From: Nageia nagi
Lineage: Eukaryota > Pinophyta
Reading direction: 5' to 3'
Length of the DNA: 64,000 nucleotides
NCBI GenBank assembly: GCA_050084985.1
Contig: JBITNC010000001.1
Coordinates: 63,736,001 to 63,800,000 of the forward strand
Shown here: piece after piece, positions 12,099 through 24,822 of the stretch
How the letters are laid out: every line of letters begins with the position of its first letter
How positions within the stretch are numbered: the first letter of the stretch is position 1
The notes under the pieces: model-generated
Databases searched by the model: none
Seen by the model: only the letters and a program-made list of their open reading frames with translations
Told to the model about the DNA's origin: nothing
Made by a program: the position numbers and the translations under genes

Positions 12099-15000
12099 TA
12101 GAAGAAGGCATGTTGGATGATGGAGGATTGCCATAGGTAGGATCATGATGATAAATACCACTATAAGGATCAAGAAGGGTGGACATATTTGGTTTATGGA
12201 ATGAAGTTACAATTGTGACAACATGGCACAAGGAAGGAGGAGGCAAAGTTTGTGACACCCCTATCTCCTCTTCCAAAGGAAGTGGTAAATTGGCAAAGTG
12301 TTGGCTTTTCGTGTTAGCAACATGGGAAGATGAAGGCCTAAAACCTAGAGATTGTTTGGCCCTAAACTAAAGAAAAGGTTCTTGGACATAAGGATCACTC
12401 AAAAAGATTTTTTACTCAATGTAGGATGATCATGAATAGCTTTCACATGATGTGGAGAACTAGGATCACCATACAAGGGATTCTTATGTAGACTTGATTG
12501 CAAATCTTTATGAAATTATGGATCCTCTTGATGGGATGGGATAGAAACATGTATAGGTGAAGAAGCTGGGATATGAGAAGGTTGAGACATATGAAGTGAA
12601 GGTGGTTGAGACATATGAGGTGAATATGGTTGAGAAGGTGGATTTGATTATGAAGATCTTATTTATCTAGCCTTAAATTGTGCCCTAGTTTTAATTGTAT
12701 TATGTGATTCACCTTCCATATTGGGAACACCAATAAAGATTTAAACAAATAAAGTGGCATAAATCAAAGTGTCCCAATGGTGCAACATAAGTGAAAGCAA
12801 AGAAACACAAAATCTAAAATCTTGTTATGATCTTCTTAGTGGATGACAAATTAAGGCACACAACCCTAATATGATCTCAAGACATCCTTCCTATATGCAA
12901 GATAGAAAGAGCGTGAAATATAGCAATAATGATTATCTTATCTAATCACTTCTTGTTCAATTAGAAAGATTATCTTTTTAATGAGATGAATTTTTTAGTA
13001 GCTTATAAATTTTGACTCTTGTAAATTTTCCTAAAGATGAGTCTAGTTAAGCATTTTTACATAAGGATCAATCTCTAGGGGTGTAGATCATTTTACAAGG
13101 GTACTCAAGTACCTCTATTGACTGCTTACTAAATAGAGGGGGGTTCCCACCTTGGTGATGAAATCCAAGTATGGGTTAGATCATGGTGATGAATTCCATG
13201 TACCCTAAATACTCCCTAGGCTTGTGAGGACTTTAAATGCAAGTACAATAAAGAAAATATGGAATGCAACTAAATGTGTGCAAAATGCAACAAAACCCTT
13301 CCAATATTTGCCTTTTTCTTTTCATAACAAAAACAATTTCAAAACAAAAGGGACTCCCACCCAGGGATGATTTTGATTTTAATAATGCAAGCAGGAGAAC
13401 AAAATGAATTAGCTTTTTCATTTTTCTTTCGATTTTTTTAAGAAAAATAATGGCAAAACTAAACAAGATAACAATCCTAAAAATGCACTCAACATACAAA
13501 TCCTAACCTAAAGCATGACAAAAGAGGGGTAATTACCTAGAAGGCTCCAACTCCAAGCTCCTGGTATGTGGAATACCTATGATACAAACTCTGATCCTAG
13601 TAGATGTTATACAGACTAGCTAGTAGTACCAACCAGTGGGTCAATCAATCAGCTGACCAACTGATCACAATAGTACCTAAAGAATTTGAAAATTCAAATT
13701 TAAAAGCACTAAATAAAGCATTAAATGAAGAACCTAGTAGTTGAAATGCTAATAGAGGACTACTGCCACCTAATTACAAGGTTGGGAATCTATGACACTT
13801 GTAAAAAAAATTACATAATCTAGCTCAAAACCCTAAATGACTCTAACTAGTATGACTCAAACTAGATGAAAAAGAGGAGTCGATGGGGTAGGAATCAATA
13901 AACAGTTCAAATCTCCAAACTCCAACCAATTTGCTAAAGGCTAGTCAAACTCTATAAATCAGTCTGCAAGGAACCAACTACCGCTCTGCTGACTTTTGTA
14001 CTCCAAAAGTTTTAGAGATTCATCTAAGATGGGTTAGGAATGTTCCCTAAAAAAAATTAGACTAAGTCAGTACATAGAGGTATCTAAAAAACACTAGAAA
14101 AAGGGATCAAAGATAATAAACAAAATAAAGGTAAAGGGGTACAAAAACCCCATTATAATTGTAAGATATTAAACCAAGGAAAGTCCCACCATGATCACCA
14201 GATTGTAAACCTCCAAAAAAAGGGAGACCCCACACTTGGGGTCCCAACCCCTAGGAAGGAACTACTTTGTAATGTCTTAAACATTGCTTGAAAATTTGAT
14301 TAGATCAATGATAATAAATAAAAATAGAAGGAGACATGGTTTAAAATATTTTTCTTTTCTTTGTACAATGCCCATAACCTCAAACAACTTGCAAATAAGA
14401 CCAAAGGGGAAGCTTCTAAGTCATAGGTCCTTAAGACCCTAGGACCATGCAAAGAGAGCTAAATGAGCTTGTAAAACCCCCACCTTGAATCAACAAGGCA
14501 ATTGAAAATGGAATGATGCCTATAATGCAAGCTAGCTTAGGATTAAAAATATATTAACAAACACAAAATAAACTAGACCGCCCTAGCCTAAATCTGCAAG
14601 GGACTAACCTAAGATAACTAGTATGCAATCATGCACCCAAATAATAATAATAATAACACAAAAGGATATATGATTAAACTCCCTTTGGTGTTTCCTTAAG
14701 ATCCTACAAAAACACTAAAGACAATCATTAGAACCACAAAACAAAGGCCAAGAATGTATTACCCAAGGTTTCTTTGCATGAAGAGGATAAAAATCCCCTT
14801 TTCATTGCCTTGTAAGTGATGGGTATAGCTTCAAATGAGAGAATCTTGGCCAAAATATAGAAAGGGTAGTCCTAAGTGCACATGGACAATAAGAAGTCAT
14901 GGGTTTTTCCATTGTAGAAGTGAATAGAAAGAGAGGGAATTCTAATTTTGAATTGACTTTTATAAAAGTTTAGCTAGTGATCAGTAAGGGTTTTAACCTA

Positions 15001-15249
15001 ACTGACTAGCCGATCCCCTAACCAGTGGACTGGTTAGATTCCAAGGTCACAAGATGGTAACAAAGGCTCAAGTTACCAAAATCGATAGTGCAAATGGGAT
15101 TGGAATAAGACAAAGGGCTGATGGGATCGCAATGAGCAGCAGGACAAGTTGAATCATCATGAATCGCCTAAGGTAGATGAATGAACAATTTTGAGGTATC
15201 TACACATAAAATTCATTCTCATTTTAACTTGTTACAATAAGATTACCAT
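12099..15249. other. Degenerate repeats, no gene recognised
   Basis: Frames are short. 12094-12276 on the minus strand has a Pro/Ser/His-rich frame of gag-linker flavour, not assignable. 12540-12650 repeats gtgaaggtggttgagacatatgaggtgaa-type wording three times. 13600-13680 and 14980-15060 share ccagtggg/accagtggactggt words. 14641-14656 holds a short (AAT)n. Nothing here supports a host gene. Confidence 0.45.
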
Positions 15250-15610
15250 ACCTTTTTGAATCTCTGAATATACTTATCTAAGATTTCATTACTTCCTTGA
15301 TGTAGGGCACATAACTCTATGATGGTTCCTTATTCTTTGATATTATGCTTGTATTAGTTCATGAATCCTCATACTAATGACTTGAATGAATCTATGGATC
15401 CCTTTGGCAAATTGTAGAACATTAGATGGTGTTACCTTTTAAACTCCTTGGGAAAATTTTTACTATCAACTTCTTCTCCAATCCCAATTTCAGCAAGCAC
15501 TCCTCTTGAAAACTAATAAGATGTTTCTTTGGGTCTTGATCGCCACTAAACATCTCAAACTTGGGGGCCTTATGATTGGGGATAATTATAGATATCATTT
15601 AATTAGGGTG
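15250..15610 (-). pseudogene. Ty3/gypsy gag (retrotransposon gag domain)
   Basis: The minus strand gives KFEMFSGDQDPKKHLISFQ then EECLLKLGLEKKL and IFPRSLKGNT. After a frameshift it continues as LPKGSIDSFKSL and finally IKEVMK...YIQRF-like residues. F-x-GxxDPxxHLxxF and FPxSLKGxA are hallmarks of plant gypsy gag. It lies about 300 bp inside the LTR at 15906, the correct place for gag. Confidence 0.82.
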
Positions 15611-15905
15611 TGATGAATACGCCATCATAATCTTCCACTTTTTTCTCAAATATCTTAATATTCTTAAGATTGGTTACCCTTGTAGCTAGGGCTAGCTCTT
15701 TGTTAACTACAAATTATTATCTAAACTTTGCATCACAACCACTTACCTAGCTAAGTTTTGCATCATTTTGGCCAAGTTTGTTACAATTTGCTCCATTTTT
15801 TACACCAATAATAGCACAAAAATAGTCTTTCTTCACAAAAATATCGCAAGATCTCAACGGTAGGGAAAGATGAATCAAAATAGTTGGGTTCCCCAAAATA
15901 TAGAC

Positions 15906-16626
15906 TAAAAATATTGCATGAATAATAAATTGAAGCACTATTCTTCTACAATGTAACATTGAAGCATATATCATAAATATGAATTTATTACGAACTTGAT
16001 AAGTGAGATGTCTTCATCAGATATGTATTTGAATAAATTAACAAGAATAATATATCAATCACAAAAATATACCATAAGAAATGAATGTCATGAATAACCT
16101 TAAAGTAGAATATACTTAACAACCCATAATATGTAGATCCATAAGTAGAAATTGAAATGCATGAAATAAGATGAAGGGTATAAGAGATATAAAGAATGGG
16201 TGGTATGATGAAACACCTTTGTTGGTTAGGTAAAATGATATTGCATATTCCAATATTTTTCTTTAACTCTCTACTCCTATCTGATTTATGTTGCCTTTAA
16301 TGTTCTTTTATAGCAACATTTCGATCCTCTTTGATTCTTGGGATCATTGCATATTACATTGTTTATGGTATCTTTCTTGATATTTGACACGTTACATTAC
16401 CTTAGGTATATTTTAACCCTTTTTACAATAAATAAGATTCTTGGGATCATTACATATTACATTGTTTATGGTGTCTTTCTTGATATTTGACACCTTACAT
16501 TATTTAATAGTTTATTACATTGATTACATTACCTTGGGTATATTTTAACCCTTTTTACAATAAATATTTTTTGATGCTATAAAATGAATTATTTAATAAA
16601 ATAAAATTCATTTTTAAGCATTTATA
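15906..16626 (-). repeat. 5' LTR of a Ty3/gypsy-type element
   Basis: Diverged copy of 4989-5608 in the same orientation, sharing actaaaaatattgcatgaat-type sequence at one end and taaaattcatttttaa at the other. It is about 100 bp longer because of an internal tandem duplication (about 16320-16435 against 16436-16560, both starting agattcttgggatcatt). The gag at 15250-15610 on the same strand makes this the 5' LTR. Confidence 0.68.
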
Positions 16627-17679
16627 CCAATGAAACTCCACAAGAATTCATATGTGGGGTCTTGGGATCAAGTAAACTAGCATATAGGGGTCATCCCATG
16701 CCTTACCCTAAGAATTCACCTTGATATATGTACTATCAAGCTGTTAGATCACAAACATTACATGAAATGATCCTAACTAATTTTTATCTATCCAAAGAGG
16801 GTGACATCCCACTTTGGGGCTCACAATTTGGCTTAAATACCCATTGCTTGGTTACATTGAATGCCTAAATACAAATGTGATTACTAATAAAGCACCTCTA
16901 ACTATATAATCACCCATAATTAGCAAAATCATTCCTAAATTACTTTATTTCATGTTGAGACATCCCCTAAGGGTGGACATTAAACTCTTAGTGAACACCA
17001 TTGGTCTTATCATGTATAAAAAAGGTATAGATGAAAAAAAGGCACATGATACCTACCAAGATAGATTGAGATCCTTTTGCAATATCTATGTTTCTTCCCC
17101 ATATTTGCTTGCATCTTCTTTTCTTAGTTATAGATCTTGTTAAGATAAGATATTCTCCTCATGAGAGTTCAATATTAAATCCTCTTCATGATCCAACTTT
17201 TGGTAGATTAGATTTAGGATGGGGATAATTCCAATTATTTGATTTGCAATCTCTATGTTTCTTTAGTATTATCGATAATCCTATATTTTGAGAACTTTGT
17301 CTAACTCATCACTCAAATTTCAGGTCATACAATTATGATCCTCTTATGCTTTTGAAATAATTTCTTCTTCTTTGGTTGAATCCACTAGTTTTTATATTTT
17401 CCTTTGGATCTTCCTTTTTTTGATTTGGCTATAGAATTTCTTCCCTTGATGATTTCTTCTCCAAGATTTCCTCAACTTCCAAACTCATAAAATAGTTTTG
17501 AGTAAGGATCATCACCCCATCAATAGGTCCTTTTAAGGCCTACATTTTGATCTCTATCTTCAATCAAAATCTTCTTTTATTAACCTGAAAGTTATTCTAT
17601 CTTTGCTATAGGTTTTGGTTCTTCTTGTATCATTACCTTTTTTCTCCATACCTATTTCTTGTGTTTATCTTATGTCTTA
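16627..17679. other. No gene recognised
   Basis: Short frames only. The right part (17150-17650) is pyrimidine-rich on the + strand and may be the C-terminal coding part of the LINE ORF1 that lies next to it on the minus strand, but no motif confirms it. Confidence 0.4.
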
Positions 17680-18180
17680 TTAGGAAACCAAGAAGAGACA
17701 TGTTCTTTTTTCTTGCACAAATCACATTCTTGCAATGTATTCTCATATTCAATAGGTTGGATCCATTATGCTATCTCATATATTAAATTAATATATTTTA
17801 AAATATCTGCATTTACATACACATTGATACATAATCATGCAAACACCATACAAGATTTAGCTCTAGTAATCTTGTCAATGGTGACAAGCTCTCCTATCCA
17901 ATTTGCAATACTTATTAAAACATCATCATGCCAATATTGGGAAGGGAGTCTAGGTAATCTTACCCAAATTGGTATACTATATATACCTTGTGTCTTTAGA
18001 TCAAAATATGTATCCCACTATCACAGGAACATTACTCTCCTCTCAAATATCCAAGGTCCTCCTCCTAAAACCTTTTGTAGATCTTCTTCAGAGTTTAACT
18101 TGGTCATGAAAAATCCATTTGAGATGGCAATGATATTAAACCTCCCCTCTACTTTCCATCTTTGATAAGCTTATTCTCAC
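17680..18180 (-). pseudogene. LINE ORF1 fragment (DUF4283 domain plus zinc knuckle)
   Basis: Minus-strand translation: WKVEGRFNIIAISNGFF, LQKVLGGGPWIFERRVMFL, then IPIWVRLPRLPSQYW and LVTIDKITRAKSCMVFA. The GPW, P-IWVRLP-LP and VDxxT-RARVxFARICV pattern is DUF4283 of plant LINE ORF1 proteins. At 17690-17750, CDLCKKKEH resembles the following zinc knuckle. At least two stops interrupt it. Confidence 0.85.
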
Positions 18181-19117
18181 ACATAAACCATATCTAAGTA
18201 AGGTCCTAATAGCTTACTAACTAAATTGATATCCCCTTATGAGGTTATCATTATGATTATCTCTAGTGGGATGATTAGTTTCCCTCCACTATTAGATTGA
18301 AGGTATTCTTTAACAATTTTAGAGTAGATCCTAAGGCCAGTTAGGCCATGATAATTTTTTGAGATCATTCTACACCACTGGTCCACCTATGGAAGTAGCC
18401 TTTGGAGGGGGGTCTAGGTATTCTCTCCTATTCCCCTCAAACAATCCATCCTTATCCTTAATTATCTTTTACTCACTACCTAAAGCTTGTTTTCCTGCTT
18501 CTCCTCTTATCACTTTACAATAACTAAACAAGAAGTTCTATCACCATTTCCTACTTGATCTGCTCTCGCTCCCTCTTTTGCCTATCCCATTTTGAATTTA
18601 GAAAAGAGTTTTCTTTTTGACCTAGTCCCAAAGTTTTGCATTTTTACAATTATTTTATGAACCATAAAAGGCCTTCTATCTATCAAAGATTCTTTTTTCA
18701 ATAGTTAGATTTCAATTTAGTTTGTGATTAATATCAATATCAATATTTATAAGAGTGAATTACCTCTAGAGATTGATTGTTAAAGAAGATTGTAGGGTGA
18801 AGCATTTTTTAGGTTTACTCATCATAATTTTGATTTTTTCTACACTAACTATTAAACCAAATATATTATAGAATGCAAGGTTCATTTTAAGAGCCCTCAC
18901 CCTAATTTTCCTTATATAAATAATGGTAAATTTGTTTAAACATTATTATAATTTTAATTGAATGGTGTATAGTAAATGGAGCGAATTCAAATATAGGAAA
19001 AAATAATAATAAAGAAAATGATTTTAAACTTGAAGTTTTTTGATAATAAATAAGTTCCACTGTATACAAATATTTAAAATAAAAAAAAATGTCTAAAAAT
19101 ATTTGAAATTTTTTTCT

Positions 19118-19236
19118 TATATTTTTTTATTATAAATAAAAATAAAAATATAATTTTTTTATTATAAATAAAAATAAAAATATAATTTTTTTATTATAAA
19201 TAAAAATAAAATATAATTTTTTTTATTTTTTAATAT
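19118..19236. repeat. Tandem AT-rich repeat, ~32-bp unit
   Basis: About 3.5 copies of a unit made of tataattttttt and attataaataaaaataaaaa. Units are nearly identical, indicating recent slippage or duplication. Confidence 0.85.
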
Positions 19237-19591
19237 TTAAAAATATTTGAAATAAAAAAATTATATCGTCTAATTGTATAATTTATTTAAATATTTATAC
19301 AAAATGAAAAATATTTAAATTTATACAATTAAAATATTAATATCAAAAATAAAAATGCATTGACATATGACAATTATATTAGAAAAAAGATATAAAATTA
19401 AATTCCTTTTGTAAATATTATTATTTCCAGAATGTGAATGTTCTATTATATTTTATAATATAGATTATATTATTTCAAGTTATAAGGCAAATGAATTTTG
19501 AAAATATTTTATTCATTAAATTGAAAATTTGTAATATTCATTATAAAATAAAATCATTTATACTTTAAATTTAATAATAATTAGCTTTGAA

Positions 19592-19795
19592 GGTTGCAAG
19601 ATGGAATTTTTAGGTTGCATCATGCAACCAACAAGTTGTATGATGTAGCTTGAGGTTTGCAAGATGCAACCTTTAGATTTCATGAAAGGTTACATCATGT
19701 GGTTGGGATGTAACCTTCAATTAACATGATGCATCCTTTAAGTTGCAAGAATAAAAAGTTGTACCATACAAAGTAAAGGTTGCATGATATATAAT
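19592..19795. repeat. Cluster of GGTTGCAT / ATGCAACC words
   Basis: Within 200 bp the words ggttgca-, -tgcaacc and close variants occur about eight times in both orientations. At 19613-19629 they form an inverted repeat with 8-bp arms and a single-base loop. Function unknown. Confidence 0.6.
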
Positions 19796-20529
19796 CTCTA
19801 GATAACATTAAAATATAATTAAAAAATTCCATGCCTTTAAAATATTTAATACTTACAAATATAGATCAACATATCATATCAAATCTTGGAATAATGAAAC
19901 CCTTCAAATCATACACCTATTGGTTATTTCATGCAACCGATCGATAGTAGAAAAACTTGTCAATTGTTTAAGATTTTAAAAGATAAATAAATTTCAAATT
20001 CTCATATTTCTTTTGCAATCGCATATTTACCGTATAACACTTGTAGTGACTGAAATTTGTGCATACAAGTGTATCTATCCTACATGGAAAACAAAAATAC
20101 TTAACAATTATTTCTTACGCACAATGTAACTTGATGCACTTACTTGATGGTAAAGTGTAACTTCCCATTCTTTAGATATATCAAATATAAAATATATATC
20201 AACTTATTGAATCACCATAGATAGTTGTAGATCATTGTAGGTCGTGGTTGTTGAATCATTATAGATAGCTTGTAGTTGCAATTATTAAGTTGAATCATCC
20301 CAACTTACAAATTCCTTGGAAGTGTTAGAGGTTTGGAAGTAGGGGTAAGGGTTGTAAGGTTAGGGTTAGTAGGTTAATATACATATGCTTAGGTATAAGA
20401 AGAAAATATGTATCTGTTAACATTTTTATAAGTAATGTAGCTTCAATTTTTTTAGTTCTAAAAATATACTTTTTTATGAAATCTATATCGGGTTAGATCT
20501 CTTATAATGAATGATGATATAAATAAATC

Positions 20530-21249
20530 TAATGGCTCATGGGGATGAGTTAGATTCTAAAATTTATTCAGGATAAAAATAAATATTGATCACTCCCTTG
20601 AAGAGCCACAAATAGTATGTTTTGATTGAAAATTTACTCTCTTTTATTCCTCCTTAAATCAACTTCTCTTTCCTATTATGAACAATCCTAATCTTAGAGA
20701 GAATATGCTTCATCCCTTCTACTAACATTAAATTCCTCCACTTAAGAATATTACTATGATCCAAATGTTCTTTATAATTTTTTAACAAATAACCCAAAGC
20801 TTTTTGAAAAGTGATTTGCATGTCTTGTACCTATTCATGATTATTAATTGTTGAATCTCAAACCAATACCCTTCCTAAATTTTTATTGACTATCAAATTC
20901 TTATAATCTATTTTAGGAGTTTAGTGATCACCTCCATATAATCCGTCATGAAGTTCTAAATTTTTGAGCCATGGAGACAATTATTAATTTAAAGTATGCA
21001 AAGCTACCAATTATCCAAACATTAAACTCTTGTGGTCTTATTCTATTGCTTATTTTTAATCCTTAAAGCATATTTGAACAAGTTTATTCACAAGGCTTTG
21101 TTAAAAGCCTTTATATTTTTTAAACTAAGTATTCTTTTAGATTTATGAAGGCTAACCTTCTTCTAGCCCATTAATCAAAATTTATTGCCCTTTTAATCAC
21201 TTTTTAATGAAATTTTATTATAATGTTGGTCAATTTAATATATTCAAAT
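20530..21249 (-). pseudogene. LINE ORF2, region after the reverse transcriptase
   Basis: On the minus strand, downstream of RT copy 1: LKNYKEHLDHSNILKW, then KESKFSIKTYYLWL, resembling the F-V-K-YY segment before the terminal zinc domain of plant LINEs. Weakly conserved, with several stops. The call relies on contiguity with the RT. Confidence 0.5.
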
Positions 21250-22290
21250 ATGGCTTTCAATACAATTCAAATCAAAAGGATTGTTCTTGCAAAAGAAAGA
21301 TAATTTATTATAATTATAATTTTTATTAAAGTCATTATATGAGGGTATCCCAAATCCTTTTAATCAATATGCTTGTAAATAAGGATACTCTTAGATAAGT
21401 CCTTGATAATTTGTTAACCCCAAATTGATAGCATTTTATCATGTTATGGGTAGTAAACCTTAGATTTTCTATTCACCATTTGACTTAATGCTTCTTCATA
21501 ATTATTGAAAATATGCTTAAATTCCGTTTCTTCTTACATGCTTACTCTCACAAATAATAAGATATCATCAACAGGTTGTAGATATATGAGATTCTCCACC
21601 TAAGAAGCAACATTTATTCCCCTTATATATCCTAGTTTATACTCTTCATGAATTAAGGCCTCTAAAGTATTTTCCATGATAATGAAAAGATAAGGATTAA
21701 AAAAAATTACTATGATAAAAAGAATAAAAGAGGAAATGCATTAGTTGGTCAAACCAATTGAATATAGATTAAGGTAAATTTTATTTAAAATGTTAAGTAA
21801 AAAGTTTCAATTAAATATATAATAGGCCTTGTTGATGTCAAGTTCCATAAAAATATCTTTGGTTTTATTAACCATAATTAAGTGAGCTCATTTGTCAGCC
21901 AAAATTACATTGTCTAAAATTTATCTTCCTTCAAAGAAGTCTCCTTATTGCTAAGTGACAAAACTAAGGTATTTCTTCAATTAGTTTGCCATTACATGTA
22001 AGGCCACTTTATAGACTATGTTGCGAAGTAAAATAAGTTTAAACTTTTCTTTAATTTAAAATGAATATCCTAAGGAATAAGAATAATGAAGGTTGATTTT
22101 ATTTCCTTTATGATTCTCCTTGATTAACAAGATTCCTCTATTACTACCAAAAGATCATTGTAATAATATTCTAAAAGTGATGCTTAAAGGAAAATTATTT
22201 GAATTTAGCACTTTATATTTACTCATAATAAATAGAGTATCCTTAACTTCTTCCTTGATTATCTTTCATTTTAGTATTTTATTATGGTAG
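21250..22290 (-). pseudogene. LINE reverse transcriptase, copy 1
   Basis: The minus strand gives IIKEEVKDTLFIMSKYK, RNIVYKVALHVMAN, LKKYLS, then ILDNVILADK, FMELDINKAYY, NFLLNILNK, later LEALIHEEYKLGYIRGI and VDDILLF. These follow plant L1-type RT in order: RPISLCNVxYK-xxKVxANRLK, EGRQILDNVxxAxE, KLDFDKAYD, and the FADDTLLF catalytic box, here VDD. Stops and shifts are frequent. Confidence 0.88.
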
Positions 22291-22444
22291 GATAAAGAAA
22301 CTTTCTACTAAATTAGTAAGTCTCACATAATAAAAATCTAAAAATTATAACTATCTTATAAAGAAAGTTCACCAAAATGGTGATCAAACTCTAATGACCC
22401 CTGATAGGGCTTTTAAGATAGTAACCGAAAAGACAAGCACATCT

Positions 22445-23545
22445 TTTTACATAGTTTAAATCAAAAGGACTATTGTCGCAAAGGAAAGACACTTACATTT
22501 TCATAATGCTAATCTTTGTTGAACTCATTTTATAAAGAAATCCTGAATTATTTCGATCTATATACTTGTAAATAAGAGGATTCCTTGATAAGTCATTGGG
22601 AATAAACCAATAATTTTTTTTAAAGATCCTTACAATATTATTTTGTTATGATATAACTACACTAAAGAAATAAATATTACATTTTCTTTTATTTATAATT
22701 TGACTTGATGCTTCTTCATAATTGCTCAAAATATACCAAATCTCTTTGCTTCTTGCAAACTAACTCTATCAAATAATAAGGTGTAAATAACAAATTGTAA
22801 ATGCACATGATCCTCCACTTGAGGAGTAACATCTATTCTCCCTATATCTCCTACTTTATAAGCTTTATGAATCAAAGTATTTAAAGTCATTTTCCATGAT
22901 GATGAATAGGTAAGAGGAAAGATGATTCCCTTATTTTATGTTTTGGTTAGAAACATTGAGGAAATAATTCACCAAGATACAAAAATGAACAAATGATATA
23001 AATTGGTTGGTTTCATTAACCCAATTCAAATTTAGATAAAGTTTATTAAAATTTTGAGCATAAACTTCTTATTCACTCTATTATAAGCCTTATTATTGCT
23101 AGGTTCTAGAAAGATACTTGTGGTTTTATTATATGGAATTAAGTGAGCTCACTCATAGGTCAAACTAGCCTTGTTTAAGATTTTACCTCCTTATTCTTAA
23201 GTGATGAAATTAAACTATTTCTTTAATGAATTTATCATGACACTTGAGATCACTTTACAAATTATGTTGCAAAGGAAAGCAAACCTAAAATATATAATTA
23301 TTTCATATTAATTTTGCTTAGAAATGAGAACTATGATAATAATGTTTAACTCCTTTAAAATCCTTCTTAATTGATGAGATTCATCTATACAATAAAATCA
23401 ATTATCATAATATTCTAACAATAATGAAAAATAATTAAAAGAAAATCATTCAAACCTAATACTTTATCCTTACCTAATAACCTTAACTTCTTCCATGATT
23501 ACTTTTTATTTGAAATTTTTATTATGATAAAATAGATAAATTGTT
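22445..23545 (-). pseudogene. LINE reverse transcriptase, copy 2 (tandem, diverged)
   Basis: Same strand and same order of sequence as 21250-22290, offset by about 1.19 kb; for example atcaaaaggactattgtcgc against atcaaaaggattgttcttgc, and cttgtaaataagaggattcc against cttgtaaataaggatactct. It is more decayed than copy 1. Both derive from one LINE family, by tandem duplication or by insertion next to an older copy. Confidence 0.72.
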
Positions 23546-24648
23546 TATTGCTTACTAAATCACTTAAAATAAAAAATATAAAACTATAATCAAATATACT
23601 CCTTTGAATAAAAAAAACTAATATAATTTAAAATTTTAATTTTCTTTTTATATATTGGTACGATGTAACCCTATCCATATAAAATTACTAAATATATTAA
23701 TATCCACTTTTCAATAAAAATAAAAAAATATAATATCAATAAACCAATTCAGTTAACCTTTAAATCAAATTTTTTATAATAAAAAATTAATAAACATAAA
23801 AATAAACAAATAGGTAAATACATAACATGTCTATTCAAAGTGGATCGATGAAATCGATAATTTCTATTGTCGAAATAAGTAAAGTGGTAAAAAAATATTC
23901 AAACATAGATGAATAAAGTGGTCAACCCACACCCATGATAAGGCAAAATGGATAAAACTAATTATTTCTATTTTCAAGACAAATATAGTGGCAAATAAAT
24001 ATTCATAGAAATAAGTAAGTTGATCAACCCACATCCATGATGAGGCAATGCTTCAAGTTCCAATCCCTCATTTCTCGTAGAACTGATGGTATGTCTCGTT
24101 AACATTATCAACTATGTTAAAAAGTTTATTTGGTATAGACAATTGTAATGGCAACAAAAGTAGGATTCAAACTCACATTGATGCAAAGAAAATTGTAACT
24201 AGTTACCGATTCCAATTATAGTAGCATCAGGAGTAGGATTCAAACCCACAATGATGTGAATAAATTATAACTAGTTATCAATTCCGCAATGGTAGAAAAA
24301 TAGCTTGTCTATCATGATGGATGAATAAAACTGATAATATATATTTTTAAGATGCTTAAAGTAGTGAAGAAGGAATATCATATTCATCAAAGGTGAATAA
24401 ATAAATTGATAATTTTTATTGTCGAGATTCAAATTCTAACAACTTTTTATAATTTAAAATTTTTAAAATTTTCTCCATATTTTAATGCAAGAATTCAAGC
24501 ATTACCAAGAATTTCCCAATTATACTAACATAAATTTAATTTCGTTTTTATCAAATCATCTTCAGTCTCCTCAATCCTTCTCCCCTTCATTACGACTACT
24601 CAACCCAACCACCATAACTTCAACAATTCCATCACTCTTTTCATAAAA
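23546..24648. other. Upstream flank of ARP9 with short diverged direct repeats
   Basis: Contains paired segments: gtggtcaacccacacccatgat (about 23920) against gatcaacccacatccatgat (about 24013), gtaggattcaaactcacattg (about 24160) against gtaggattcaaacccacaatg (about 24235), and cgatgaaatcgataatttct-like runs. They look like an old tandem array. No gene seen. Confidence 0.5.
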
Positions 24649-24667
24649 TATATATATATATAAAGGG
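24649..24667 (+). promoter_or_regulatory. Putative TATA region of ARP9
   Basis: An alternating TA run grades into TATAAAGGG about 150 bp upstream of the ATG, and a pyrimidine-rich stretch follows at 24675-24695. Position and composition suit a plant core promoter with a short 5' UTR. A plain TA microsatellite would look similar. Confidence 0.5.
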
Positions 24668-24819
24668 TGAGTACTTTCCTATTTATTTACTTTCTGCACT
24701 ACAAAATTACGATAATAGCTAATCCATCCGATTCATGAACCTCAGTCACAGGGAAATAGATATCCCCTAAACTCCTCTTCTCTAAACTAAAAAAATTGTA
24801 GTGGGGTCGAGATTTGACA

Positions 24820-24822
24820 ATG
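24820..24822 (+). CDS. ARP9: ARP9 exon 1 coding part: start codon only
   Basis: The sequence gacaATGgtatgc gives an ATG followed at once by a consensus donor. Splicing to the acceptor at 24919-24920 (tgcag) joins ATG to GACTACTTA, giving MDYLKQVVPSQ, the expected ARP9 N-terminus. An in-frame TAG at 24799-24801 closes the frame upstream. Exon 2 has no internal Met, so no better start exists there. A three-base coding exon is unusual, but protein similarity and splice signals agree. Confidence 0.75.

Larger units (their letters stand above)
18181..20529. other. AT-rich low-complexity stretch, no gene
   Basis: 18880-19560 is extremely AT-rich. 18360-18440 may still be LINE ORF1 linker on the minus strand. 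19613-19629 and neighbours carry GGTTGCAT/ATGCAACC words (listed separately). No coding signal. Confidence 0.5.

Noticed and set aside
17659-18165. 168-codon + strand frame, the longest on that strand in the left part
   Set aside because: Antisense shadow of LINE ORF1 (DUF4283), whose motifs are clear on the minus strand.
20350-20385. ttagggttag run resembling telomere repeat
   Set aside because: Only about one and a half units, imperfect; expected by chance in AT-rich DNA.
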